Assembly (NCBI GenBank): GCA_964057225.1
Contig: OZ059897.1
Coordinates: forward strand, 3,038,001-3,102,000
DNA length: 64,000 bases
Origin: Auanema rhodensis
Lineage: Eukaryota > Nematoda > Chromadorea > Rhabditida > Rhabditidae
Direction of reading: 5' to 3'
Numbering within the stretch: the first letter of the stretch is position 1; each line of letters begins with the position of its first letter. The notes beneath the pieces are model-generated. The model was not told the DNA's origin. It saw nothing but the letters and a program-made list of their open reading frames with translations, and did no database searches. Of this stretch, positions 1-11,231 are shown piece by piece. Position numbers and translations under genes: made by a program.

Positions 1-26
1 CGATTTTCACCCTGAAGAAATGATTT

Positions 27-43
27 TTTCGTTGAAAAACATT
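27..43. other. Partial CENP-B-box resemblance (reference copy)
   Basis: TTTCGTTGAAAAACATT agrees with 11 of 17 positions of the canonical mammalian CENP-B box, including the TTCG core and the central A. The essential CGGG half is absent (ACAT instead). The nine 330-bp monomers lack this whole segment. Probably not a functional CENP-B site. Confidence 0.25.
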
Positions 44-106
44 GTCCATCGTATTCGTCTTGAAAAAAGGAATCTAAAAACATCTACTTTTTGTGAAATT
101 ATTTAG

Positions 107-125
107 AAATTTTTCGGGAAAATTT
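107..125. other. A/T dyad centred on TCGGG (reference copy)
   Basis: AAATTTT (107-113) and AAAATTT (119-125) are inverted copies around TCGGG. HOR-specific changes hit this element repeatedly: AAAATTTTCGGG near 4318 and 5371, CGGTAAAA at 11700 and 12402, GAAACTTTTTG at 21181 and 22585, GGAAAAGTTTTG near 29584. Confidence 0.7.
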
Positions 126-244
126 TTGTCACAATGTTTTTGGAAGCAATGTTGAGTGTACATGGGAACTCAGCATACACTAATGCATTATTTTTCAAAC
201 GATCATAACTAATTTTTGTATAGAGCGTTTCTCAATGTAGTATA

Positions 245-314
245 GTGCATTCGATGCGGATTTTTAAGCTGCGTCGATCTGTGTTATCAGATTTGAGTTA
301 GCTTAAAAATGCAC
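245..314. other. Large interrupted dyad with nested hairpin (reference copy)
   Basis: Upstream arm GTGC (245-248) plus ATTTTTAAGCT (260-270) pairs with AGCTTAAAAATGCAC (300-314), 15 base pairs in all. Bases 249-259 bulge out on one side. The 29-base interval 271-299 contains a second stem, ATCTG (277-281) with CAGAT (288-292), around TGTTAT. The structure recurs in nearly every monomer at the same offset. Function is unknown; it could form a cruciform or an RNA stem-loop. Confidence 0.75.
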
Positions 315-318
315 CGAG

Positions 319-332
319 ATATCAACTGATAT
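319..332. other. 14-bp dyad next to the large dyad (reference copy)
   Basis: ATATCA (319-324) and TGATAT (327-332) are perfect inverted copies around AC. Tails with GATATC and ATATG keep all six pairs. Tails with GAGTAATC reduce it to ATCA/TGAT, so the two tail subfamilies differ in this element. Confidence 0.75.
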
Positions 333-702
333 ATGTTCACACTTATATCCTCGATTTTCACCCTGAAGAAATGATTTTTTCGTTGAAAAACATTGTCCAT
401 CGTATTCGTCTTGAAAAAAGGAATCTAAAAACATCTACTTTTTGTGAAATTATTTAGAAATTTTTCGGGAAAATTTTTGTCACAATGTTTTTGGAAGCAA
501 TGTTGAGTGTACATGGGAACTCAGCATACACTAATGCATTATTTTTCAAACGATCATAACTAATTTTTGTATAGAGCGTTTCTCAATGTAGTATAGTGCA
601 TTCGATGCGGATTTTTAAGCTGCGTCGATCTGTGTTATCAGATTTGAGTTAGCTTAAAAATGCACCGAGATATCAACTGATATATGTTCACACTTATATC
701 CT

Positions 703-1052
703 CGATTTTCACCCTGAAGAAATGATTTTTTCGTTGAAAAACATTGTCCATCGTATTCGTCTTGAAAAAAAGAATCTAAAAACATCTACTTTTTGTGAAA
801 TTATTCAGAAATTTTTCGGGAAAATTTTTGTCAAAATGTTTTTGGAAGAATGTTGAGTGTACATGGAAACTCAACATACACTAATGCATTATTTTTCAAA
901 CGATCATAACTAATTTTTGTATAGAGCGTTTCTCAATGTAGTATAGTGCATTCGATGCGGATTTTTGAGCTGCGTTGATCTGTGTTATCAGATTTGAGTT
1001 AGCTTAAAAATGCACCGAGATATCAACTGATATATGTTCACACTTATATTCT
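703..1052. repeat. 350-bp monomer with a 1-base deletion
   Basis: Monomer 3 reads GGAAGAATG near 844-852 where other monomers read GGAAGCAATG. The single-base loss shifts the 62-codon frame that starts at 722, even though this copy has the CAG rather than the TAG codon in the centre. It also has GGAAACTCAAC, the TTGAGCTGCGTTG variant and the rare ATATTCTCG junction to the next monomer. Confidence 0.9.
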
Positions 1053-3860
1053 CGATTTTCACCCTGAAGAAATGATTTTTTCGTTGAAAAACATTGTCCA
1101 TCGTATTCGTCTTGAAAAAAAGAATCTAAAAACATCTACTTTTTGTGAAATTATTCAGAAATTTTTCGGGAAAATTTTTGTCAAAATGTTTTTGGAAGCA
1201 ATGTTGAGTGTACATGGGAACTCAACATACACTAATGCATTATTTTTCAAACGATCATAACTAATTTTTGTATGGAGCGTTTCTCAATGTAGTATAGTGC
1301 ATTCGATGCGGATTTTTAAGCTGCGTTGATCTGTGTTATCAGATTTGCGCTAGCTTAAAAATGCACCGAGTAATCAACTGATATAGGTTCACACTTATAT
1401 CCTCGATTTTCACCCTGAAGAATTAATTTTTTCGTTGAATAACATTGTCCATCATCTTTGCCTTGAAAAAAGAAATCTAAAAACTCCTACTTTTTGTGAA
1501 ATTATTTAGAAATTTTTCGGGAAAATTTTTGTCACAATGTTTTTGGAAGCAATGTTGAGTGTACATGGGAACTCAGCATACACTAATGCATTATTTTTCA
1601 AACGATCATAACTAATTTTTGTATGGAGCGTTTCTCAATGTAGTATAGTGCATTCGATGCGGATTTTTAAGCTGCGTTGATCTGTGTTATCAGATTTGCG
1701 CTAGCTTAAAAATGCACCGAGTAATCAACTGATATAGGTTCACACTTATATCCTCGATTTTCACCCTGAAGAATTAATTTTTTCGTTGAATAACATTGTC
1801 CATCGTCTTTGCCTTGAAAAAAGAAATCTAAAAACTCCTACTTTTCGTGAAATTATTTAGAAATTTTTCGGGAAAATTTTTGTCACAATGTTTTTGGAAG
1901 CAATGTTGAGTGTACATGGGAACTCAGCATACACTAATGCATTATTTTTCAAACGATCATAACTAATTTTTGTATAGAGCGTTTCTCAATGTAGTATAGT
2001 GCATTCGATGCGGATTTTTAGGCTGCGTCGATCTGTGTTATCAGATTTGAGTTAGCTTGAAAATGCACCGAGATATCAACTGATATATGTTCACACTTAT
2101 ATCCTCGATTTTCACCCTGAAGAAATGATTTTTTCGTTGAAAAACATTGTCCATCGTATTCGTCTTGAAAAAAGAAATCTAAAAACATCTACTTTTTGTG
2201 AAATTATTTAGAAATTTTTCGGGAAAATTTTTGTCACAATGTTTTTGGAAGCAATGTTGAGTGTACATGGGAACTCAGCATACACTAATGCATTATTTTT
2301 CAAACGATCATAACTAATTTTTGTATAGAGCGTTTCTCAATGTAGTATAGTGCATTCGATGCGGATTTTTAAGCTGCGTCGATCTGTGTTATCAGATTTG
2401 AGTTAGCTTAAAAATGCACCGAGATATCAACTGATATATGTTCACACTTATATCCTCGATTTTCACCCTGAAGAAATGATTTTTTCGTTGAAAAACAATG
2501 TCCATCGTATTCGTCTTGAAAAAAAGAATCTAAAAACATCTACTTTTTGTGAAATTATTCAGAAATTTTTCGGGAAAATTTTTGTCAAAATGTTTTTGGA
2601 AGCAATGTTGAGTGTACATGGGAACTCAACATACACTAATGCATTATTTTTCAAACGATCATAACTAACTTTTGTATGGAGCGTTTCTCAATGTAGTATA
2701 GTGCATTCGATGCGGATTTTTAAGCTGCGTCGATCTGTGTTATCAGATTTGAGTTAGCTTAAAAATGCACCGAGATATCAACTGATATATGTTCACACTT
2801 ATATCCTCGATTTTCACCCTGAAGAAATGATTTTTTCGTTGAAAAACATTGTCCATCGTATTCGTCTTGAAAAAAAGAATCTAAAAACATCTACTTTTTG
2901 TGAAATTATTCAGAAATTTTTCGGGAAAATTTTTGTCAAAATGTTTTTGGAAGCAATGTTGAGTGTACATGGGAACTCAACATACACTAATGCATTATTT
3001 TTCAAACGATCATAACTAATTTTTGTATGGAGCGTTTCTCAATGTAGTATAGTGCACTCGATGCGGATTTTTGAGCTGCGTTGATCTGTGTTATCAGATT
3101 TGCGCTAGCTTAAAAATGCACCGAGTAATCAACTGATATATGTTCACACTTATATCCTCGATTTTCACCCTGAAGAAATGATTTTTTCGTTGAAAAACAT
3201 TGTCCATCGTATTCGTCTTGAAAAAAAGAATCTAAAAACATCTACTTTTTGTGAAATTATTCAGAAATTTTTCGGGAAAATTTTTGTCAAAATGTTTTTG
3301 GAAGCAATGTTGAGTGTACATGGGAACTCAACATACACTAATGCATTATTTTTCAAACGATCATAACTAATTTTTGTATGGAGCGTTTCTCAATGTAGTA
3401 TAGTGCATTCGATGCGGATTTTTGAGCTGCGTTGATCTGTGTTATCAGATTTGCGCTAGCTTAAAAATGCACCGAGTAATCAACTGATATAGGTTCACAC
3501 TTATATCCTCGATTTTCACCCTGAAGAATTAATTTTTTCGTTGAATAACATTGTCCATCGTCTTTGCCTTGAGAAAAGAAATCTAAAAACTCCTACTTTT
3601 TGTGAAATTATTTAGAAATTTTTCGGGAAAATTTTTGTCACAATGTTTTTGGAAGCAATGTTGAGTGTACATGGGAACTCAGCATACACTAATGCATTAT
3701 TTTTCAAACGATCATAACTAATTTTTAAATAGAGCGTTTCTCAATGTAGTATAGTGCATTCGATGCGGATTTTTGAGCTGCGTTGATCTGTGTTATCAGA
3801 TTTGCGCTAGCTTAAAAATGCACCGAGTAATCAACTGATATATGTTCACACTTATATCCT
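1053..3860. repeat. Monomers 4-11, mixed subtypes without a clear HOR
   Basis: Eight 351-bp monomers alternate between types. Those at 1053, 2457, 2808 and 3159 are G-type with CAG in the centre and GTATGGAGCG (2457 has CTAACTTTTGTATGG). Those at 1404, 1755 and 3510 are T-type with CTTTGCC and ACTCCTAC; 2106 is G-type with TAG. The monomer at 1404 has CATCATCTTTGCC instead of CATCGTC. The monomer at 2808 has a private GTGCACTCG at about 3053. Monomer 3510 first shows the TTTTTAAATAGAGCG variant that marks the following trimer HOR. Confidence 0.85.
1201..1228. other. 28-bp inverted repeat, 9-bp arms (reference copy)
   Basis: ATGTTGAGT (1201-1209) and ACTCAACAT (1220-1228) are perfect inverted copies around GTACATGGGA. 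Monomers with CAGCAT instead of CAACAT have one G opposite T, so a G.U pair is possible in RNA. The left arm and the start of the loop (GAGTGTACATG) showed no variation in the copies I read. Confidence 0.75.
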
Positions 3861-5966
3861 CGATTTTCACCCTGAAGAAATGATTTTTTCGTTGAAAAAC
3901 ATTGTCCATCGTATTCGTCTTGAAAAAAAGAATCTAAAAACATCTACTTTTTGTGAAATTATTTAGAAATTTTTCGGGAAAATTTTTGTCACAATGTTTT
4001 TGGAAGCAATGTTGAGTGTACATGGGAACTCAGCATACACTAATGCATTATTTTTCAAACGATCATAACTAATTTTTAAATAGAGCGTTTCTCAATGTAG
4101 TATAGTGCATTCGATGCGGATTTTTGAGCTGCGTTGATCTGTGTTATCAGATTTGCGCTAGCTTAAAAATGCACCGAGTAATCAACTGATATATGTTCAC
4201 ACTTATATCCTCGATTTTCACCCTGAAGAAATGATTTTTTCGTTGAAAAACATTGTCCATCGTATTCGTCTTGAAAAAAAGAATCTAAAAACATCTACTT
4301 TTTGTGAAATTATTTAGAAAATTTTCGGGAAAATTTTTGTCACAATGTTTTTGGAAGCAATGTTGAGTGTACATGGGAACTCAGCATACACTAATGCATT
4401 ATTTTTCAAACAATCATAACTAATTTTTAAATAGAGCGTTTCTCAATGTAGTATAGTGCATTCGATGCGGATTTTTGAGCTGCGTTGATCTGTGTTATCA
4501 GATTTGAGTTAGCTTAAAAATGCACCGAGATATCAACTGATATATGTTCACACTTATATTCTCGATTTTCACCCTGAAGAAATGATTTTTTCGTTGAAAA
4601 ACATTGTCCATCGTATTCGTCTTGAAAAAAAGAATCTAAAAACATCTACTTTTTGTGAAATTATTCAGAAATTTTTCGGGAAAATTTTTGTCAAAATGTT
4701 TTTGGAAGCAATGTTGAGTGTACATGGGAACTCAGCATACACTAATGCATTATTTTTCAAACGATCATAACTAATTTTTGTATAGAGCGTTTCTCAATGT
4801 AGTATAGTGCATTCGATGCGGATTTTTGAGCTGCGTTGATCTGTGTTATCAGATTTGCGCTAGCTTAAAAATGCACCGAGTAATCAACTGATATATGTTC
4901 ACACTTATATCCTCGATTTTCACCCTGAAGAAATGATTTTTTCGTTGAAAAACATTGTCCATCGTATTCGTCTTGAAAAAAAGAATCTAAAAACATCTAC
5001 TTTTTGTGAAATTATTTAGAAATTTTTCGGGAAAATTTTTGTCACAATGTTTTTGGAAGCAATGTTGAGTGTACATGGGAACTCAGCATACACTAATGCA
5101 TTATTTTTCAAACGATCATAACTAATTTTTAAATAGAGCGTTTCTCAATGTAGTATAGTGCATTCGATGCGGATTTTTGAGCTGCGTTGATCTGTGTTAT
5201 CAGATTTGCGCTAGCTTAAAAATGCACCGAGTAATCAACTGATATATGTTCACACTTATATCCTCGATTTTCACCCTGAAGAAATGATTTTTTCGTTGAA
5301 AAACATTGTCCATCGTATTCGTCTTGAAAAAAAGAATCTAAAAACATCTACTTTTTGTGAAATTATTTAGAAAATTTTCGGGAAAATTTTTGTCACAATG
5401 TTTTTGGAAGCAATGTTGAGTGTACATGGGAACTCAGCATACACTAATGCATTATTTTTCAAACAATCATAACTAATTTTTAAATAGAGCGTTTCTCAAT
5501 GTAGTATAGTGCATTCGATGCGGATTTTTGAGCTGCGTTGATCTGTGTTATCAGATTTGAGTTAGCTTAAAAATGCACCGAGATATCAACTGATATATGT
5601 TCACACTTATATTCTCGATTTTCACCCTGAAGAAATGATTTTTTCGTTGAAAAACATTGTCCATCGTATTCGTCTTGAAAAAAAGAATCTAAAAACATCT
5701 ACTTTTTGTGAAATTATTCAGAAATTTTTCGGGAAAATTTTTGTCAAAATGTTTTTGGAAGCAATGTTGAGTGTACATGGGAACTCAACATACACTAATG
5801 CATTATTTTTCAAACGATCATAACTAATTTTTGTATGGAGCGTTTCTCAATGTAGTATAGTGCATTCGATGCGGATTTTTAAGCTGCGTTGATCTGTGTT
5901 ATCAGATTTGCGCTAGCTTAAAAATGCACCGAGTAATCAACTGATATAGGTTCATACTTATATCCT
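3861..5966. repeat. Trimer HOR, 1053 bp, two copies
   Basis: Monomers at 3861, 4212 and 4563 match those at 4914, 5265 and 5616. Shared diagnostic changes recur at exactly 1053 bp: AAAATTTTCGGG (about 4318 and 5371), CAAACAATCAT (about 4408 and 5461), TTTTTAAATAGAG, and the ATATTCTCG junction before the third monomer. The copies part company inside the third monomer: 4563 has CAGCAT, GTATAG and an ATATG tail, whereas 5616 has CAACAT, GTATGG and an ATAGG tail. The duplication therefore probably ends near 5790. Confidence 0.88.
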
Positions 5967-7019
5967 CGATTTTCACCCTGAAGAATTAATTTTTTCGTTG
6001 AATAACATTGTCCATCGTCTTTGCCTTGAAAAAAGAAATCTAAAAACTCCTACTTTTCGTGAAATTATTTAGAAATTTTTCGGGAAAATTTTTGTCACAA
6101 TGTTTTTGGAAGCAATGTTGAGTGTACATGGGAACTCAGCATACACTAATGCATTATTTTTCAAACGATCATAACTAATTTTTGTATAGAGCGTTTCTCA
6201 ATGTAGTATAGTGCATTCGATGCGGATTTTTAAGCTGCGTCGATCTGTGTTATCAGATTTGAGTTAGCTTGAAAATGCACCGAGATATCAACTGATATAT
6301 GTTCACACTTATATCCTCGATTTTCACCCTGAAGAAATGATTTTTTCGTTGAAAAACATTGTCCATCGTATTCGTCTTGAAAAAAGGAATCTAAAAACAT
6401 CTACTTTTTGTGAAATTATTTAGAAATTTTTCGGGAAAATTTTTGTCACAATGTTTTTGGAAGCAATGTTGAGTGTACATGGGAACTCAGCATACACTAA
6501 TGCATTATTTTTCAAACGATCATAACTAATTTTTGTATAGAGCGTTTCTCAATGTAGTATAGTGCATTCGATGCGGATTTTTGAGCTGCGTCGATCTGTG
6601 TTATCAGATTTGAGTTAGCTTAAAAATGCACCGAGATATCAACTGATATATGTTCACACTTATATCCTCGATTTTCACCCTGAAGAAATGATTTTTTCGT
6701 TGAAAAACATTGTCCATCGTATTCGTCTTGAAAAAAAGAATCTAAAAACATCTACTTTTTGTGAAATTATTCAGAAATTTTTCGGGAAAATTTTTGTCAA
6801 AATGTTTTTGGAAGCAATGTTGAGTGTACATGGGAACTCAACATACACTAATGCATTATTTTTCAAACGATCATAACTAATTTTTGTATGGAGCGTTTCT
6901 CAATGTAGTATAGTGCATTCGATGCGGATTTTTGAGCTGCGTTGATCTGTGTTATCAGATTTGCGCTAGCTTAAAAATGCACCGAGTAATCAACTGATAT
7001 AGGTTCACACTTATATCCT
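5967..7019. repeat. Monomers 18-20
   Basis: These three monomers echo 1755-2807. The one at 5967 is a T-type with TTTTCGTG and a GAGTTAGCTTGAAAATG tail, like monomer 6. The one at 6318 is G-type with TAG. The one at 6669 carries the CAG codon and the GTATGG, TTGAG and ATAGG markers, like monomer 10. A private TTCATACTT lies at the end of the preceding monomer (about 5952). Confidence 0.8.
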
Positions 7020-8423
7020 CGATTTTCACCCTGAAGAATTAATTTTTTCGTTGAATAACATTGTCCATCGTCTTTGCCTTGAGAAAATAAATCTAAAAAC
7101 TCCTACTTTTTGTGAAATTATTTAGAAATTTTTCGGGAAAATTTTTGTCACAATGTTTTTGGAAGCAATGTTGAGTGTACATGGGAACTCAGCATACACT
7201 AATGCATTATTTTTCAAACGATCATAACTAATTTTTGTATAGAGCGTTTCTCAATGTAGTATAGTGCATTCGATGCGGATTTTTGAGTTGCGTTGATCTG
7301 TGTTATCAGATTTGCGCTAGCTTAAAAATGCACCGAGTAATCAACTGATATATGTTCACACTTATATCCTCGATTTTCACCCTGAAGAAATGATTTTTTC
7401 GTTGAAAAACATTGTCCATCGTATTCGTCTTGAAAAAAGGAATCTAAAAACATCTACTTTTTGTGAAATTATTTAGAAATTTTTCGGGAAAATTTTTGTC
7501 ACAATGTTTTTGGAAGCAATGTTGAGTGTACATGGGAACTCAGCATACACTAATGCATTATTTTTCAAACGATCATAACTAATTTTTGTATAGAGCGTTT
7601 CTCAATGTAGTATAGTGCATTCGATGCGGATTTTTGAGCTGCGTTGATCTGTGTTATCAGATTTGCGCTAGCTTAAAAATGCACCGAGTAATCAACTGAT
7701 ATAGGTTCACACTTATATCCTCGATTTTCACCCTGAAGAATTAATTTTTTCGTTGAATAACATTGTCCATCGTCTTTGCCTTGAGAAAAGAAATCTAAAA
7801 ACTCCTACTTTTTGTAAAATTATTTAGAAATTTTTCGGGAAAATTTTTGTCACAATGTTTTTGGAAGCAATGTTGAGTGTACATGGGAACTCAGCATACA
7901 CTAATGCATTATTTTTCAAACGATCATAACTAATTTTTGTATAGAGCGTTTCTCAATGTAGTATAGTGCATTCGATGCGGATTTTTGAGTTGCGTTGATC
8001 TGTGTTATCAGATTTGCGCTAGCTTAAAAATGCACCGAGTAATCAACTGATATATGTTCACACTTATATCCTCGATTTTCACCCTGAAGAAATGATTTTT
8101 TCGTTGAAAAACATTGTCCATCGTATTCGTCTTGAAAAAAGGAATCTAAAAACATCTACTTTTTGTGAAATTATTTAGAAATTTTTCGGGAAAATTTTTG
8201 TCACAATGTTTTTGGAAGCAATGTTGAGTGTACATGGGAACTCAGCATACACTAATGCATTATTTTTCAAACGATCATAACTAATTTTTGTATAGAGCGT
8301 TTCTCAATGTAGTATAGTGCATTCGATGCGGATTTTTTAGCTGCGTCGATCTGTGTTATCAGATTTGAGTTAGCTTAAAAATGCACCGAGATATCAACTG
8401 ATATATGTTCACACTCATATCCT
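7020..8423. repeat. Dimer HOR, 702 bp, two copies
   Basis: T-type plus G-type pairs at 7020/7371 and 7722/8073. Both T-type members share CTTGAGAAAA and the uncommon TTTTTGAGTTGCGTTG. Copy-specific changes are AAAATAAATCT (about 7085) in the first and TTTTTGTAAAATT (about 7812) in the second. The second G-type member ends differently (TTTTTTAGCTGCGTCG and CACTCATAT), so the duplication breaks inside it. Confidence 0.83.
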
Positions 8424-9827
8424 CGATTTTCACCCTGAAGAAATGATTTTTTCGTTGAAAAACATTGTCCATCGTATTCGTCTTGAAAAAAAGAATCTAA
8501 AAACATCTACTTTTTGTGAAATTATTCAGAAATTTTTCGGGAAAATTTTTGTCAAAATGTTTTTGGAAGCAATGTTGAGTGTACATGGGAACTCAACATA
8601 CACTAATGCATTATTTTTCAAACGATCATAACTAATTTTTGTATGGAGCGTTTCTCAATGTAGTATAGTGCATTCGATGCGGATTTTTAAGCTGCGTTGA
8701 TCTGTGTTATCAGATTTGCGCTAGCTTAAAAATGCACCGAGTAATCAACTGATATAGGTTCACACTTATATCCTCGATTTTCACCCTGAAGAATTAATTT
8801 TTTCGTTGAATAACATTGTCCATCGTATTCGTCTTGAAAAAAGGAATCTAAAAACATCTACTTTTTGTGAAATTATTTAGAAATTTTTCGGGAAAATTTT
8901 TGTCACAATGTTTTTGGAAGCAATGTTGAGTGTACATGGGAACTCAGCATACACTAATGCATTATTTTTCAAACGATCATAACTAATTTTTGTATAGAGC
9001 GTTTCTCAATGTAGTATAGTGCATTCGATGCGGATTTTTAAGCTGCGTCGATCTGTGTTATCAGATTTGAGTTAGCTTAAAAATGCACCGAGATATCAAC
9101 TGATATATGTTCACACTTATATCCTCGATTTTCACCCTGAAGAAATGATTTTTTCGTTGAAAAACATTGTCCATCGTATTCGTCTTGAAAAAAAGAATCT
9201 AAAAACATCTACTTTTTGTGAAATTATTCAGAAATTTTTCGGGAAAATTTTTGTCAAAATGTTTTTGGAAGCAATGTTGAGTGTACATGGGAACTCAACA
9301 TACACTAATGCATTATTTTTCAAACGATCATAACTAATTTTTGTATGGAGCGTTTCTCAATGTAGTATAGTGCATTCGATGCGGATTTTTAAGCTGCGTT
9401 GATCTGTGTTATCAGATTTGCGCTAGCTTAAAAATGCACCGAGTAATCAACTGATATAGGTTCACACTTATATCCTCGATTTTCACCCTGAAGAATTAAT
9501 TTTTTCGTTGAATAACATTGTCCATCGTTTTTGCCTTGAGAAAAGAAATCTAAAAACTCCTACTTTTTGTGAAATTATTTAGAAATTTTTCGGGAAAATT
9601 TTTGTCACAATGTTTTTGGAAGCAATGTTGAGTGTACATGGGAACTCAGCATACACTAATGCATTATTTTTCAAACGATCATAACTAATTTTTGTATAGA
9701 GCGTTTCTCAATGTAGTATAGTGCATTCGATGCGGATTTTTAAGCTGCGTCGATCTGTGTTATCAGATTTGAGTTAGCTTAAAAATGCACCGAGATATCA
9801 ACTGATGTATGTTCACACTTATATCCT
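8424..9827. repeat. Dimer HOR with a chimeric monomer at 8775
   Basis: Monomers at 8424 and 9126 carry the open 62-codon frame with GTATGG and the GCGCTAG/TAATC/ATAGG tail; each is followed by a T-front monomer (8775, 9477). The second T-front monomer has GTTTTTGCC, GAGAAAAG and ACTCCTAC. The first, at 8775, has the T front joined directly to GTATTCGTC and AAGGAATC, which normally go with the G front. That makes it a visible recombinant with its join about 35-50 bases into the monomer. Confidence 0.82.
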
Positions 9828-11231
9828 CGATTTTCACCCTGAAGAAATGATTTTTTCGTTGAAAAACATTGTCCATCGTATTCGTCTTGAAAAAAGGAAT
9901 CTAAAAACATCTACTTTTTGTGAAATTATTTAGAAATTTTTCGGGAAAATTTTTGTCAAAATGTTTTTGGAAGCAATGTTGAGTGTACATGGGAACTCAA
10001 CATACACTAATGCATTATTTTTCATACGATCATAACTAATTTTTGTATAAAGCGTTTCTCAATGTAGTATAGTGCATTCGATGCGGATTTTTAAGCTGCG
10101 TCGATCTGTGTTATCAGATTTGAGTTAGCTTAAAAATGCACCGAGATATCAACTGATATATGTTCACACTTATATCCTCGATTTTCACCCTGAAGAAATG
10201 ATTTTTTCGTTGAAAAACATTGTCCATCGTATTCGTCTTGAAAAAAGGAATCTAAAAACATCTACTTTTTGTGAAATTATTTAGAAATTTTTCGGGAAAA
10301 TTTTTGTCAAAATGTTTTTGGAAGCAATGTTGAGTGTACATGGGAACTCAACATACACTAATGCATTATTTTTCAAACGATCATAACTAATTTTTGTATA
10401 AAGCGTTTCTCAATGTAGTATAGTGCATTCGATGCGGATTTTTAAGCTGCGTCGATCTGTGTTATCAGATTTGAGTTAGCTTAAAAATGCACCGAGATAT
10501 CAACTGATATATGTTCACACTTATATCCTCGATTTTCACCCTGAAGAAATGATTTTTTCGTTGAAAAACATTGTCCATCGTATTCGTCTTGAAAAAAAGA
10601 ATCTAAAAACATCTACTTTTTGTGAAATTATTCAGAAATTTTTCGGGAAAATTTTTGTCAAAATGTTTTTGGAAGCAATGTTGAGTGTACATGGGAACTC
10701 AACATACACTAATGCATTATTTTTCAAACGATCATAACTAATTTTTGTATGGAGCGTTTCTCAATGTAGTATAGTGCATTCGATGCGGATTTTTAAGCTG
10801 CGTTGATCTGTGTTATCAGATTTGCGCTAGCTTAAAAATGCACCGAGTAATCAACTGATATAGGTTCACACTTATATCCTCGATTTTCACCCTGAAGAAT
10901 TAATTTTTTCGTTGAATAACATTGTCCATCGTCTTTGCCTTGAGAAAAGAAATCTAAAAACTCCTACTTTTTGTGAAATTATTTAGAAATTTTTCGGGAA
11001 AATTTTTGTCACAATGTTTTTGGAAGCAATGTTGAGTGTACATGGGAACTCAGCATACACTAATGCATTATTTTTCAAACGATCATAACTAATTTTTGTA
11101 TAGAGCGTTTCTCAATGTAGTATAGTGCATTCGATGCGGATTTTTAAGCTGCGTCGATCTGTGTTATCAGATTTGAGTTAGCTTAAAAATGCACCGAGAT
11201 ATCAACTGATATATGTTCACACTTATATCCT
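9828..11231. repeat. Monomers 29-32
   Basis: Monomers 9828 and 10179 are a near-identical pair with AAGGAATC, GTCAAAATG, CAACAT and GTATAAAGCG; the first has CATACGATC where the second has CAAACGATC. Monomers 10530 and 10881 copy the pair at 9126/9477 at an offset of 1404, with CTTTGCC in place of TTTTGCC. The motif CTGATGTATG at about 9803 is private to the preceding monomer. Confidence 0.8.

Larger units (their letters stand above)
1..702. repeat. Two apparently identical G-type monomers (1-2)
   Basis: Monomers 1-351 and 352-702 look identical by eye. Both have the G front, GTATTCGTC, TAG in the centre, GTCACAATG, CAGCAT, GTATAGAGCG and the GAGTTAG/GATATC/ATATG tail. I use monomer 1 as the reference for offsets. 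Identity of neighbours points to very recent unequal exchange or replication slippage by one unit. Confidence 0.85.

Noticed and set aside
241-250. TATAGTGCAT as a TATA-type promoter
   Set aside because: A short A/T match in A+T-rich DNA repeated in every monomer, with no transcript or downstream gene to support it.
1-351. Internal dimer of about 175 bp in the monomer (two nucleosome lengths)
   Set aside because: Comparing the two halves of monomer 1 by eye shows no convincing similarity beyond A/T runs.
1381-1403. Possible tRNA-derived (pol III B-box) element at ATAGGTTCACACT
   Set aside because: It starts like GGTTC but fails the conserved A after GTTCR, and no A box or tRNA-like fold was found upstream.
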